20,018 bases of DNA from Pseudomonadota bacterium (GTDB lineage: Bacteria > Desulfobacterota > Syntrophobacteria > Syntrophobacterales > Syntrophobacteraceae): assembly GCA_023442755.1 (NCBI GenBank), contig JAEZXS010000403.1:1-20018 (forward strand). Direction: 5' to 3'. The first letter of the stretch is position 1; every line of letters begins with the position of its first letter. The notes below the pieces were generated by a model. That model searched no databases, was not told where the DNA came from, and saw nothing but the letters and a program-made list of their open reading frames with translations. The position numbers and the translations under genes are program-made. Of this stretch, positions 1-6,785 are shown piece by piece.

Positions 1-280
1 AGGAGGGAAGGGGCGAAAATTTCCGGGGGCTGTAAAGTGTTTGCTGGAGCGGATTTAGCGCTCATGAAATCTTTCGGGTGAGTAAGCGGGAGATAAATCC
101 ACATATTCAGCGTTAGGGGGTAATTAATCCGAAATCTGCTCCTTTTCACTGAAATCCTCGGGTTTTCATTTTGACTGACTCTTTGACTCTGACCCGCTTT
201 TCCCGGTATGAACTCCGCGGGGCTGTAACGCATTTCCTTCCTTAACGATTCACTACAAAACGAAAAAGGGATAAAATTAT
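1..280. other. Upstream region of nrdJ
   Basis: This 280-base stretch has no convincing gene. I looked for a cobalamin riboswitch, which would make sense in front of a B12-dependent enzyme, and for paired NrdR boxes. I did not see a clear B12 box or two well-spaced NrdR palindromes. The only regulatory signal I can support is the sigma70-like promoter listed separately, within a short direct repeat of TTGACT (171-176 and 183-188). Confidence 0.4.
183..212 (+). promoter_or_regulatory. Possible sigma70-type promoter for nrdJ
   Basis: A TTGACT box (183-188) is followed after 18 bases by TATGAA (207-212), giving five of six and four of six matches to the sigma70 consensus. A second TTGACT lies 12 bases upstream (171-176) without a matching -10. 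Transcription would start near 219, leaving a leader of about 60 bases before the nrdJ start at 281. This is a consensus match only. Confidence 0.35.
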
Positions 281-2563
281 ATGGAAAACGTGGAGGTTTT
301 CCCGGTTTCCTCCTATGTTGAGGGGGACTATTCCGCGGGTTCGAACGGAAAGCCCGCAGCGCAGGTGAAGGGAGAAAATACTCTGAAACTAACACCCAAC
401 GCCAGGATTGTATTAAAAAAGCGCTACCTCATCAAAGGCGATGATAACGAGCCGGTGGAAACTCCGGACCAGTTGTTCCAGAGGGTTGCTTCAGCCATCG
501 CGGGGGCGGATGCCCTCTTCGAGGGACCGGAAAAAGTCGCCGATACTACGCGCAAGTTCTATGACCTGATGACGACGCTTGATTTCATGCCTAACTCGCC
601 GACCCTGATGAACGCCGGGCGTCATCTCGGGCAGCTTTCCGCATGCTTCGTTCTTCCGATCGAAGACTCCATAGACAGTATCTTCGAAGCCATCAAACAC
701 GCCGCCATGATTCACAAAAGCGGTGGGGGGACGGGTTTTTCCTTTTCGAGGATCCGGCCTGAAAATGACAAAGTTCTCTCCACCCAGGGCGTGGCAAGCG
801 GCCCGGTATCCTTCATGTCCGTTTTCGACGTGGCAACCGAGACGATAAAGCAGGGCGGAACCCGCCGCGGCGCCAATATGGGAATTCTTCGGGTCGATCA
901 CCCCGATATCGTGAAGTTCATAACCTGCAAGACGGACAACGACCGCATGACCAATTTCAACATTTCGGTGGCGGTCACGGATGCTTTCATGCAGGCGGTC
1001 GAGGCCGGGACGGATTATGCTCTCATCAGTCCGCGCAACGGCGAGGAAGTTGAGCGTCTGTCGGCCAGGGAGGTTTTCGACCAGATAATTCAGTCGGCGT
1101 GGAAAAACGGCGAACCCGGCATCGTTTTCATCGATGCGATGAACCGGGATAATCCCACCCCGAAAATCGGCGAGATCGAAAGCACAAATCCGTGCGGCGA
1201 GCAGCCTCTGCTCCCCTATGAATCATGCAACCTCGGATCAATCAATCTCGCAAACATGTACCTGGACGGCAAGATCGATTACGCCCACCTCAAGGACGTG
1301 GTCCGGAGCGTGGTGCATTTTCTCGACAACGTAATCGAGGTAAACAAGTACCCTCTCGACAAGATTGACGAGTTGACCAAGTCCAACCGCAAGATAGGGC
1401 TCGGCGTCATGGGATTTGCCGACCTGCTTCTTGCTCTCGGCATTCCCTATAATTCCGAGGACGCGGTCAAAACCGCCGAAGAAATAATGGAGTTCATCCA
1501 GAAGGAATCCAAGGCGGCCTCCGCGGAGCTTGCGAAAACTAGGGGCAACTTTCCCAACTATTCCGGGTCTGTCTTCGACTCGCCGGAAACCCCTTTGATG
1601 CGCAATGCGACCACGACGACGATCGCTCCCACCGGCACGATCAGCATCATTGCCGGATGTTCGAGCGGAATAGAGCCGCTTTTTGCCATCAGCTTCGTGC
1701 GCAAGGTGCTCGACGGGCAGGAGCTTGTCGAGACTCATCCGCTTTTCCAGATGGTCGCCAGGGATGGCGGGTTCTATTCCGAAGAACTGATGAAAAAGAT
1801 TGCCGAGCGGGGCAGCATCGCGGATTTCGACGAAATCCCGGAAGACGTCCGCAAGGTGTTCGTGGTTTCCCATGATGTCGATCCCGACTGGCATATCCGC
1901 ATTCAGGCGGCATTCCAGAAGTATACGGACAACGCAGTCAGCAAGACCATAAACTTTCCGTTCGGCGCCAGTCCGGAAGAGGTCCGCCAGGCTTATATCA
2001 GCGCATACAACATGGGCTGCAAGGGGCTCACCATTTACCGGGACGGCAGCCGCGACCAGCAGGTCCTCAATATCCAGCGGAAATCCGCGGCAACTTCGGT
2101 GCAGTATCCGCAGGTGGAACCGCGTCCGCGTCCGGATACGACAACCGGGGTGACGGAGCGCGTAAATACCGGCTGCGGCAAGCTCTACGTGACGATCAAC
2201 TCCGACGAATTCGGATTCTGCGAGGTCTTTGCTCAGATGGGTAAGGCGGGCGGCTGCGCCTATTCGCAGATCGAAGCCACAAGCCGCCTCATCTCTCTTG
2301 CTCTGCGTTCCGGGGTAAAGGTCGAAGCGATCATCCGGCAGTTGGTGGGCATACGGTGTCCTTCCCCGACGTGGCGAAACGGGGAGCAGGTGGTTTCCTG
2401 TTCGGACGGCATCGCCAAGGTGCTCAACCACCACTCCCAGGGCGACATAGCCGTTGCCGCCATTTCGGACGAGATGGGGGCATGCCCGGACTGCGGGGCC
2501 GCCGTCGAGCACGAGGGTGGATGTATCGTGTGCCGGTCGTGCGGGTTCTCGCGGTGCAGCTAA
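281..2563 (+). CDS. nrdJ: Adenosylcobalamin-dependent (class II) ribonucleoside-diphosphate reductase
   Basis: Reduces ribonucleotides to deoxyribonucleotides with a radical generated from adenosylcobalamin, so it needs neither oxygen nor a separate small subunit; it acts in the cytoplasm. The 760-aa protein has an N-terminal RNR region and the alpha/beta barrel. The substrate-side cysteine is in LSACFVLP (C122). The radical-site motif NPCGE is at 303-307 with the thiyl cysteine C305, and the partner region YESCNLGSINL follows. The C-terminus carries a cysteine-rich ribbon (CPDC at 735-738, then C748, C751, C754, C759), as in the long NrdJ subfamily, where it serves redox recycling or zinc binding. 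The ATG at 281 has an AAAGGG about 8-12 bases upstream. No nrdAB or nrdDG lies in the window. A hairpin and a strong terminator follow the stop, so it is probably monocistronic. Long antisense frames across this gene are composition shadows. Confidence 0.95.
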   Translation: MENVEVFPVSSYVEGDYSAGSNGKPAAQVKGENTLKLTPNARIVLKKRYLIKGDDNEPVETPDQLFQRVASAIAGADALFEGPEKVADTTRKFYDLMTTLDFMPNSPTLMNAGRHLGQLSACFVLPIEDSIDSIFEAIKHAAMIHKSGGGTGFSFSRIRPENDKVLSTQGVASGPVSFMSVFDVATETIKQGGTRRGANMGILRVDHPDIVKFITCKTDNDRMTNFNISVAVTDAFMQAVEAGTDYALISPRNGEEVERLSAREVFDQIIQSAWKNGEPGIVFIDAMNRDNPTPKIGEIESTNPCGEQPLLPYESCNLGSINLANMYLDGKIDYAHLKDVVRSVVHFLDNVIEVNKYPLDKIDELTKSNRKIGLGVMGFADLLLALGIPYNSEDAVKTAEEIMEFIQKESKAASAELAKTRGNFPNYSGSVFDSPETPLMRNATTTTIAPTGTISIIAGCSSGIEPLFAISFVRKVLDGQELVETHPLFQMVARDGGFYSEELMKKIAERGSIADFDEIPEDVRKVFVVSHDVDPDWHIRIQAAFQKYTDNAVSKTINFPFGASPEEVRQAYISAYNMGCKGLTIYRDGSRDQQVLNIQRKSAATSVQYPQVEPRPRPDTTTGVTERVNTGCGKLYVTINSDEFGFCEVFAQMGKAGGCAYSQIEATSRLISLALRSGVKVEAIIRQLVGIRCPSPTWRNGEQVVSCSDGIAKVLNHHSQGDIAVAAISDEMGACPDCGAAVEHEGGCIVCRSCGFSRCS

Positions 2564-2568
2564 TGAAA

Positions 2569-2585
2569 CCGCCGAAATCCGGCGG
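2569..2585 (+). other. Small hairpin just after nrdJ stop
   Basis: CCGCCG (2569-2574) and CGGCGG (2580-2585) form a perfect six-base stem with a five-base loop, starting six bases after the nrdJ stop. No T-run follows it, so it is not itself a terminator. It may protect the 3' end or assist the terminator that begins 22 bases further on. Confidence 0.35.
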
Positions 2586-2606
2586 AATCGACAACAGATA
2601 GAATTT

Positions 2607-2637
2607 GGGGGCGGGCTTTCGGTCTGCCCCTTTTTTT
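2607..2637 (+). terminator. Rho-independent terminator after nrdJ
   Basis: GGGGCGGGC (2608-2616) pairs with GTCTGCCCC (2622-2630) through nine pairs, two of them G-T, with the loop TTTCG, followed directly by seven Ts (2631-2637). This is a textbook intrinsic terminator for nrdJ. It ends only 14 bases before the start codon of the endonuclease V gene. Confidence 0.85.
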
Positions 2638-2651
2638 GTGGAGTTTCGGAA

Positions 2652-3344
2652 ATGAACCTGGACCCGGGGACCTGGGACGTTTCGCCAAAAGAGGCGGTGC
2701 TGCTTCAAAAGGAGCTTGCCGCGCGGGTGAAGATGCAGCCTCTGCCCTCCCGGTTCAAGGTCCTTGGAGCGGCCGATATCGCCTATTCCAAGGTGACCGA
2801 CACGCTTATCGCTGTGATACTGACCTTCGGCTGGCCCGGGCTCGAGCCGCTCGAATCGGCTCACCATATCGCAAAGGTGAGTTTTCCCTATGTTCCCGGA
2901 CTGCTCTCATTCCGGGAAGTGCCCCCGCTTCTCGCGACATTTCAGAAACTCGGTCAAAAGCCCGATATACTCTTGTGCGACGGACAGGGAATGGCGCACC
3001 CCCGGCGTTTCGGCTTTGCCGTGCACCTGGGGCTTTGCCTCGGAATTCCCACCGTGGGCTGTGCCAAGAGCAGGCTGTGCGGGGAACACGAGCGGTTGAC
3101 GTTGCGAAAAGGCTTCAGCAAACCTCTTCTTCTCGATGGGAAGCAGGTGGGGCTGGTCTTCTGTTCGCGGACCGGGGTGAAGCCGATTTACATCTCTCCG
3201 GGATACCTCTCGGACATGGAGTCCTCCAAAAGGCTCGTGTCGCAATGCGTCGGGCGCTACCGCATACCGGAGCCTTTGAGGCTGGCGCATATCCTTGCCA
3301 CCCGGCTGCGCCGCGAGATGTTGACCGGGAAAGCGGACAGATGA
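2652..3344 (+). CDS. nfi: Endonuclease V (deoxyinosine 3' endonuclease)
   Basis: Nicks DNA (and in some homologues RNA) at the second phosphodiester bond 3' of hypoxanthine, starting repair of deaminated adenine. The 230-aa product has the expected family length. The key residues fall where the family has them: the first metal-binding Asp in GAADIAYS (D42), the wedge Tyr in SFPYVPGLLSFRE (Y80), E89, the second Asp in LLCDGQGMAHPR (D110), H116, and the Lys in VGCAKS (K139). The ATG at 2652 is chosen because the protein then begins about 17 residues before the first helix, as in homologues; the open frame further upstream overlaps nrdJ and is not conserved in style. The ribosome site is weak (GGA five bases upstream). 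The start lies right behind the nrdJ terminator, so expression probably depends on read-through or on a promoter inside nrdJ. Confidence 0.93.
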   Translation: MNLDPGTWDVSPKEAVLLQKELAARVKMQPLPSRFKVLGAADIAYSKVTDTLIAVILTFGWPGLEPLESAHHIAKVSFPYVPGLLSFREVPPLLATFQKLGQKPDILLCDGQGMAHPRRFGFAVHLGLCLGIPTVGCAKSRLCGEHERLTLRKGFSKPLLLDGKQVGLVFCSRTGVKPIYISPGYLSDMESSKRLVSQCVGRYRIPEPLRLAHILATRLRREMLTGKADR

Positions 3345-3413
3345 AAACCGGTACCCGCGGGTTGTTCGATGCTTTCCCGCAAACCGGGTGGAAGAGCAGA
3401 GGAAGCCAATTAA

Positions 3414-3445
3414 CGCTTGCCATCCAATTTGCAAGCGAAGATAAT
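3414..3445 (+). promoter_or_regulatory. Sigma70-type promoter with overlapping inverted repeat, for the TPR gene
   Basis: TTGCCA (3417-3422), a 17-base spacer and GATAAT (3440-3445) match the sigma70 consensus at five of six positions in each box. An inverted repeat CGCTTGC (3414-3420) / GCAAGCG (3431-3437) covers the -35 box and most of the spacer, which is a typical place for a repressor operator. Transcription would begin near 3452, about 30 bases before the ATG at 3483. Confidence 0.5.
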
Positions 3446-3482
3446 TGCGCATTCCCAAAGATATTGTCTCCGGAGAAGAAAA

Positions 3483-4148
3483 ATGACAGCTTCCGTCAGC
3501 AACATACTCGTCTACAGGGAAATGCTCAAAATCGATCCCAGGTCGCCCGTGTTCTGCCTGCTTGCCGAAGAATTGAGTTCTGTGGGGGAGTGGAAGGAAA
3601 CGGAGGAGGTTTGCAGAAAGGGCCTTCAGTACCACCCGGATCATTTCAGGGGGCGGGTCCTGCTGGGATGGGCACTGAAGGAACTGGGCCAATCGGAAGA
3701 ATCTGAAAAGATTCTCCGCGAGTTGGAAGAAGAGATTCGGAAAAACAGCCTCGTATTCAAGATGCTCTCCGAATTCGCGGTTTCTTCCGGCGATTCCGCC
3801 AGGGCGCAGGAGCTTGCGCGTATCTACGATATGTTCGAAGGACCGCCGGCTTCGGCTGCGGGTGTGCAGACAAAGGCGCCCGAGGCGCCGAAGGGGTTGG
3901 AAGCGGCGGCGGCCTTCGCCGTGGCCGAGCCTGAACAGGCATTGTCTGAGTCTGCCGCGCCGGAAATCGAGATGCCCCCCGAGCCGCCCGCGAAAGTGGA
4001 CTTCGGTCGGCTGGAAGCGATTCTTGCCGGGCTGGCCGACAAAGTCGAGGCCAGGTGCGGCGAAAAGGGCGACCTCTCCACATTTCTGGACGCGTCGGAC
4101 CGTGATTACCTCAAGCAGACGGTGTTGGCCGAATTGATGACGCTTTGA
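3483..4148 (+). CDS. Small TPR-like protein of unknown role
   Basis: I do not recognise a specific family. The 221-aa product has a helical N-terminal half with tetratricopeptide-like spacing, best seen in the repeat containing GLQYHPDHFRGRVLLGWAL and the following LGQSEESEKILREL (about residues 40-85). A second repeat-like segment is at about 85-118. A linker rich in Ala, Pro and Glu (about 120-175) leads to a short C-terminal helical segment (FGRLEAILAGLADKVEARC, then SDRDYLKQTVLAELMTL). There is no signal peptide or membrane segment, so it is probably cytoplasmic and acts by protein-protein contact. The ATG at 3483 has a good site (GGAGAAG, five bases away); an in-frame TTG at 3417 would lie inside the promoter and is rejected. 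It has its own promoter, separate from nfi. Confidence 0.75.
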   Translation: MTASVSNILVYREMLKIDPRSPVFCLLAEELSSVGEWKETEEVCRKGLQYHPDHFRGRVLLGWALKELGQSEESEKILRELEEEIRKNSLVFKMLSEFAVSSGDSARAQELARIYDMFEGPPASAAGVQTKAPEAPKGLEAAAAFAVAEPEQALSESAAPEIEMPPEPPAKVDFGRLEAILAGLADKVEARCGEKGDLSTFLDASDRDYLKQTVLAELMTL

Positions 4149-4207
4149 TCGGCCTTTTCCGTACGCATTCCATGATGCGAAATCATTATCACGAATGCTA
4201 CTCGACG

Positions 4208-4239
4208 AAGGTGTGATAGTTTTAGTATCTTTTCACCTT
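4208..4239. other. Imperfect inverted repeat between convergent genes
   Basis: AAGGTG (4208-4213) and CACCTT (4234-4239) are complementary, with an inner GATA/TATC pair nearer the loop. The repeat lies between the 3' end of the TPR gene and the 3' end of the convergent 93-aa gene, so it could end transcripts from either side. It lacks a clean T-run, so the assignment as a terminator is weak. Confidence 0.25.
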
Positions 4240-4252
4240 GGTGGTCCTGCCA

Positions 4253-4534
4253 TTATTCTCCATCATTTACCGAGAATCGCTTAATTCGCCTTATCGAATA
4301 CTCTATTCCGTATCTCGTGTGGTCTCCAATTAGTTCATGAATTTCATCATCCACACTTTCCCATTCTTCATATCCATCCGGATTTGTCCCCTTATATTCC
4401 ATCCACATAAGATCCGGCAGGAAGAATCGGCCCTCAATCATAAGGTGCTTGTCTCCATCAGCAGTAGGAGAAAGGATTTTCCAGTCATCTGGGATTTCAA
4501 ATTCATAACTCACCCGCACCCTTATTTTCTGCAT
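4253..4534 (-). CDS. Hypothetical protein, 93 aa
   Basis: I do not recognise this protein. It is acidic, rich in Asp, Glu and aromatic residues (segments KIRVRVSYEFEIPDDWKI, GRFFLPDLMWMEYKG, YEEWESVDDEIHELIGD) and has no signal peptide or membrane segment; a small beta-rich fold is likely. The ATG at 4534 is preferred over one at 4555 because GGGGAG stands eight bases upstream of it, inside the longer reading. The sequence around it is clearly more A+T-rich than the neighbouring housekeeping genes, which suggests acquired DNA. It lies downstream of the broken nucleotidyltransferase on the same strand, separated by about 87 bases, and converges with the TPR gene. Confidence 0.6.
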   Translation of the reverse strand: MQKIRVRVSYEFEIPDDWKILSPTADGDKHLMIEGRFFLPDLMWMEYKGTNPDGYEEWESVDDEIHELIGDHTRYGIEYSIRRIKRFSVNDGE

Positions 4535-4621
4535 TTCAAAAGCTCCCCTTTTCATCTAAACTACCCTCGCCCTACCTGAGGGACATAACCGTTGACTCAA
4601 ATGGGTATACTGAGAAACTGT

Positions 4622-5330
4622 TCAGGAATTCCCGGTGTTGGCAATCTGCTTGATCCGGTCCAAAATGATAGCATAGCGGGCCTGGTTGCCGGGGTCGGGC
4701 AACAGATGGCCGGGAAGGGATTCCAGGAAGGATTCATCGGCGAGAAAAGTTGTGAACGTCGCAGATAGAAAGCTGCGCAACTCCGGCAGCGATGCTGCAA
4801 CCTCACCGGATGATCTCCTTTCGCCCGTTGATGATAGAGATAATATCCTCCATATCGTGGCTGCTCAGAAAGTCACCGCAACCACGGCCAAAGAACGCTT
4901 CGATTTTGGTCGCCAAAAAGAACGGCGCCGTCACCACTCGTATTTCCAGGTCAACATCGATGCGGACGACTACCGAATACTGAATGGCGTGTGTGTACTA
5001 CCGATTGGCGAAACCGAGAATTTCTTCATCGGTGGGCATGACGTCAACGACTACATCCTGAAAGGACCAACGGCACACCGGGCTTTCGCTATCGACACTT
5101 TGCGTGAAGCCCCGCTCTCGTAAGGCGTCCTCCAATCGGTAGTACTCCATTCTTGATGCCACTTCGACAATCACATCTACGTCGAAGGTCGTCCGGATAT
5201 GAGGCAGAGCCGGGTCCGTTATGAGAAGGGATGTTGCCGCACCGCCCAGAAACACCACTCTGTCTTTGAGGTCTCCAAGTCCCCTGGCAACCGGCTTCAC
5301 CATCTCCAGGGTTAAGCTGCTTTTGATCAT
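4622..5330 (-). pseudogene. Broken nucleotidyltransferase (AbiEii / DUF6036-like toxin-type)
   Basis: The remnant encodes a nucleotidyltransferase of about 235 residues. The NTase signature is intact: FLGGAATSLLITDP (GG plus Thr/Ser) and TFDVDVIVEV (catalytic DxD). Downstream come VDVMPTDEEILGFANR, FFLATKIEAFFGRG, SSHDMEDIISIINGR and a C-terminal ESLPGHLLPDP. Two lesions break it. Codon 111 is an amber TAG (4998-5000), where homologues I know carry Trp in an FxNRWY motif (TGG to TAG would be one transition). The same frame then stays open for 64 codons to TGA at 4803-4805, and the rest (EVAASLPELRSFL onward) continues in another frame to the TGA at 4622-4624, as if one T had been inserted near 4805. 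Its start ATG overlaps the stop of the upstream winged-helix gene (ATGA). A sequencing error could explain one lesion, less likely both. Confidence 0.85.
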
Positions 5331-5842
5331 TGTTCCAGTCTCGCTCGGATTTCATTCACAGCGATCTCTCTTTCCCTGGCTCGACTGTCCCGGATAGCAT
5401 CTACGAGCACCAGCAGTTCATAGAGCTTGTAATCCTTGGCAGCGGCCTTCGAGGCGGATTTATATAATGGAGAGAATTCATACCCTAGTACATCACCCGC
5501 TGGATCAGGCCATACCGGCGGGAGTTGATCGGAGGCCACGATCAGATCCCGCAAGGGAGGCGCCGCAAAGCTGGTCGGCATGCCGCGCGTCGGTCCACCC
5601 CTGGAAGGAGGGAATGCATATTTGACCCCATGAATCAGGAATTCTTCGAGGGCTTTTTTGACCGGTTTTCGCCGTTGCTCATCGAAAAGACGGGCCGTTC
5701 CTGCCCGTTTCAGCCCTGAGTGCACCTCGGAAGGGCTCATGCAAAGTTCCAGCCCCAGGGAAGAATACGACCACTCGGAGTCTCCCAGCGCGACGAGCTT
5801 CATCAAAATCAGTATGTCTTGAGGTTTTAGAATCATGATCAT
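5327..5842 (-). CDS. Winged-helix-like partner (putative antitoxin/repressor) of the nucleotidyltransferase
   Basis: The 171-aa product opens with a predicted helix-turn-helix region (about residues 5-50: LKPQDILILMKLVAL, then YSSLGLELCMSPSEVHSGLKRA, where the second part looks like the recognition helix). A basic middle, a Pro/Gly-rich stretch and a long C-terminal helix (LYELLVLVDAIRDSRARERE) follow. It overlaps the nucleotidyltransferase start by four bases, so the two are translationally coupled. In AbiE-type (type IV) toxin-antitoxin pairs the upstream winged-helix protein represses the operon and neutralises the NTase; by position and fold this is the likely role here, but that is inference. 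The frame is intact although its partner is broken. Start: ATG at 5842, with an alternative ATG two codons later (5836); the only ribosome-site-like sequence (AGAGA) lies in the palindrome arm. Confidence 0.8.
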   Translation of the reverse strand: MIMILKPQDILILMKLVALGDSEWSYSSLGLELCMSPSEVHSGLKRAGTARLFDEQRRKPVKKALEEFLIHGVKYAFPPSRGGPTRGMPTSFAAPPLRDLIVASDQLPPVWPDPAGDVLGYEFSPLYKSASKAAAKDYKLYELLVLVDAIRDSRAREREIAVNEIRARLEQ

Positions 5843-6114
5843 TCTCTATACGCGATTCGCGAATAGAGCAAGAGGAAAATGCCATTTATTTTTCCAATCG
5901 AGCTTTTAAATTCCAGGGAGCTGATTTGTTTTCCAAGATTCCGAGCTACGGTCTGATAATGCGACGGGCTATTGGTGGGCAATGGTACGCCATATCGCTC
6001 AGCAACATCAATTGAGACAGGCGGGTCGGCAAAGCGAGTAACAGCAAGGCCCGGCTTGATTCCGGCCTTCGGCGTGTGTGGGATTTTCCCCTGATAACGC
6101 CCGCTTCCGGACAA
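5839..6114 (-). CDS. Doubtful 91-codon reading frame upstream of the winged-helix gene
   Basis: This frame starts with TTG, has no good ribosome site, and ends with a TGA overlapping the winged-helix ATG (ATGA). Its product includes RFADPPVSIDVAERYGV, PLPTNSPSHYQTVARN and a hydrophobic IFLLLYSRIA near the end. I cannot assign a family. The overlap with the next start is what one expects of a coupled gene, but the missing start and the hairpin and palindrome in the same DNA argue that it may be a remnant or part of a non-coding repeat. Listed so that it is not lost, at low confidence. Confidence 0.2.
   Translation of the reverse strand: MSGSGRYQGKIPHTPKAGIKPGLAVTRFADPPVSIDVAERYGVPLPTNSPSHYQTVARNLGKQISSLEFKSSIGKINGIFLLLYSRIAYRE
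5844..5868. promoter_or_regulatory. 25-bp near-perfect palindrome, likely operator
   Basis: CTCTAT-A-CGCGA-T-TCGCG-A-ATAGAG is symmetric about base 5856, with 11 of 12 base pairs matching (only A5850/A5862 does not). It ends two bases before the ATG of the winged-helix gene, so protein bound here would cover the ribosome site or the transcription start. Its position, size and symmetry fit an autoregulatory operator for a dimeric winged-helix protein. That the neighbouring protein binds it is inference. Confidence 0.55.
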
Positions 6115-6204
6115 CGGAGCGGGTCCTGCACTGTCTCATTTCTCTTGTATTCGGAAGGCCCCTTGGCTAGAATCCGGTAAATTGCGAAAAATACATTTTC
6201 AGGT
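5869..6204. other. Intergenic region between divergent winged-helix and DUF4390 genes
   Basis: About 335 bases with no secure gene. It holds the doubtful 91-codon frame, a hairpin at 6100-6123 (CCCGCT.CCG against CGGAGCGGG with one bulged T and the loop GACAA) and the promoter proposed for the DUF4390-ntrYX operon. The hairpin has no T-run. The stretch could include a genomic repeat; only comparison with the rest of the genome would show this. Confidence 0.35.
6145..6173 (+). promoter_or_regulatory. Possible promoter of the DUF4390-ntrYX operon
   Basis: TTGTAT (6145-6150), 17 bases, then TAGAAT (6168-6173). The -10 matches five of six consensus positions, the -35 only three. Transcription would begin near 6180, 25 bases before the first start codon. 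No -24/-12 sigma54 element was seen here. Confidence 0.35.
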
Positions 6205-6783
6205 ATGCTGATGAGGTTCACGTTCCCCCAAGCTCTCCTTTGCCTTCTCATGGCTGTCGTGGTTATCGCGCCGCCTGCGCTGGTATTTGCCGAACGGGCG
6301 GAGATAAACAGGGTTGTCATCGAGAAGGGAGGCAGGGAGCTGGAAGTGAGCTTCCGGCTGGAGGACTGCTTCACGTCCAAGATGGAGGAGGCGCTCCATA
6401 ACGGGCTTCCCGTGACGTTCCGAATTCTCATAGCTATCGAAAAGTCATCGGTCATGCTGGTGAAGTCCCAGGTTGTCGATTTCACGCTGAAGCATACGAT
6501 CCGGTATGATCGCCTGAACAATGAGTATCAGGTCCAGTTGCAGGAAGAGCACGACCGGATACGCGTTTCGGAGGATTTCAACGAGGCGAAAAGGTGGATG
6601 AGCACGGTCGAGAAGCTGCCGATCATCAACACCTGCTGGCTCCACAAGGGACAGGAATACCAGCTGAAACTCAAGGCGGAGCTATCTAAAGTCGAACTGC
6701 CCGTTTTCCTCCGCTACATTCTGTTCTGGGTTTCACTTTGGGATTTTGAGACAGACTGGCAGAAAGTGACCTTTTCGATGTAG
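6205..6783 (+). CDS. DUF4390 family exported protein
   Basis: The 192-aa product has an N-terminal signal peptide or anchor (about residues 5-29: FPQALLCLLMAVVVIAPPAL, then VFAERAE). A mainly beta-strand domain follows with the DUF4390 pattern: basic strands around VTFRILI, VDFTLKHTIRYDRLNNEYQV and the C-terminal LRYILFWVSLWDFETDW. DUF4390 genes are known to sit directly before NtrY-like kinases in delta-proteobacteria, as here; their function is not established. The protein is expected in the periplasm or anchored to the inner membrane, where it could feed a signal to the sensor kinase; that part is inference. It ends two bases before the kinase start. Two starts are possible, ATG 6205 and ATG 6211; the latter has an AGG eight bases upstream. 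Confidence 0.88.
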   Translation: MLMRFTFPQALLCLLMAVVVIAPPALVFAERAEINRVVIEKGGRELEVSFRLEDCFTSKMEEALHNGLPVTFRILIAIEKSSVMLVKSQVVDFTLKHTIRYDRLNNEYQVQLQEEHDRIRVSEDFNEAKRWMSTVEKLPIINTCWLHKGQEYQLKLKAELSKVELPVFLRYILFWVSLWDFETDWQKVTFSM

Positions 6784-6785
6784 CT

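Noticed and set aside
1..280. Cobalamin riboswitch before nrdJ
   Set aside because: No B12 box or the expected multi-stem structure could be recognised.
1238..2512. Long minus-strand frame (424 codons) over nrdJ
   Set aside because: It mirrors the codon pattern of nrdJ in G+C-rich DNA and encodes nothing recognisable.
4998..5000. Amber codon read as pyrrolysine in the NTase
   Set aside because: The homologous position is normally Trp, one transition away, and a second lesion lies downstream; no pyl genes are seen.
4686..5123. Plus-strand frame (145 codons) over the broken nucleotidyltransferase
   Set aside because: The minus strand encodes the NTase motifs in all three parts; the plus frame has none.
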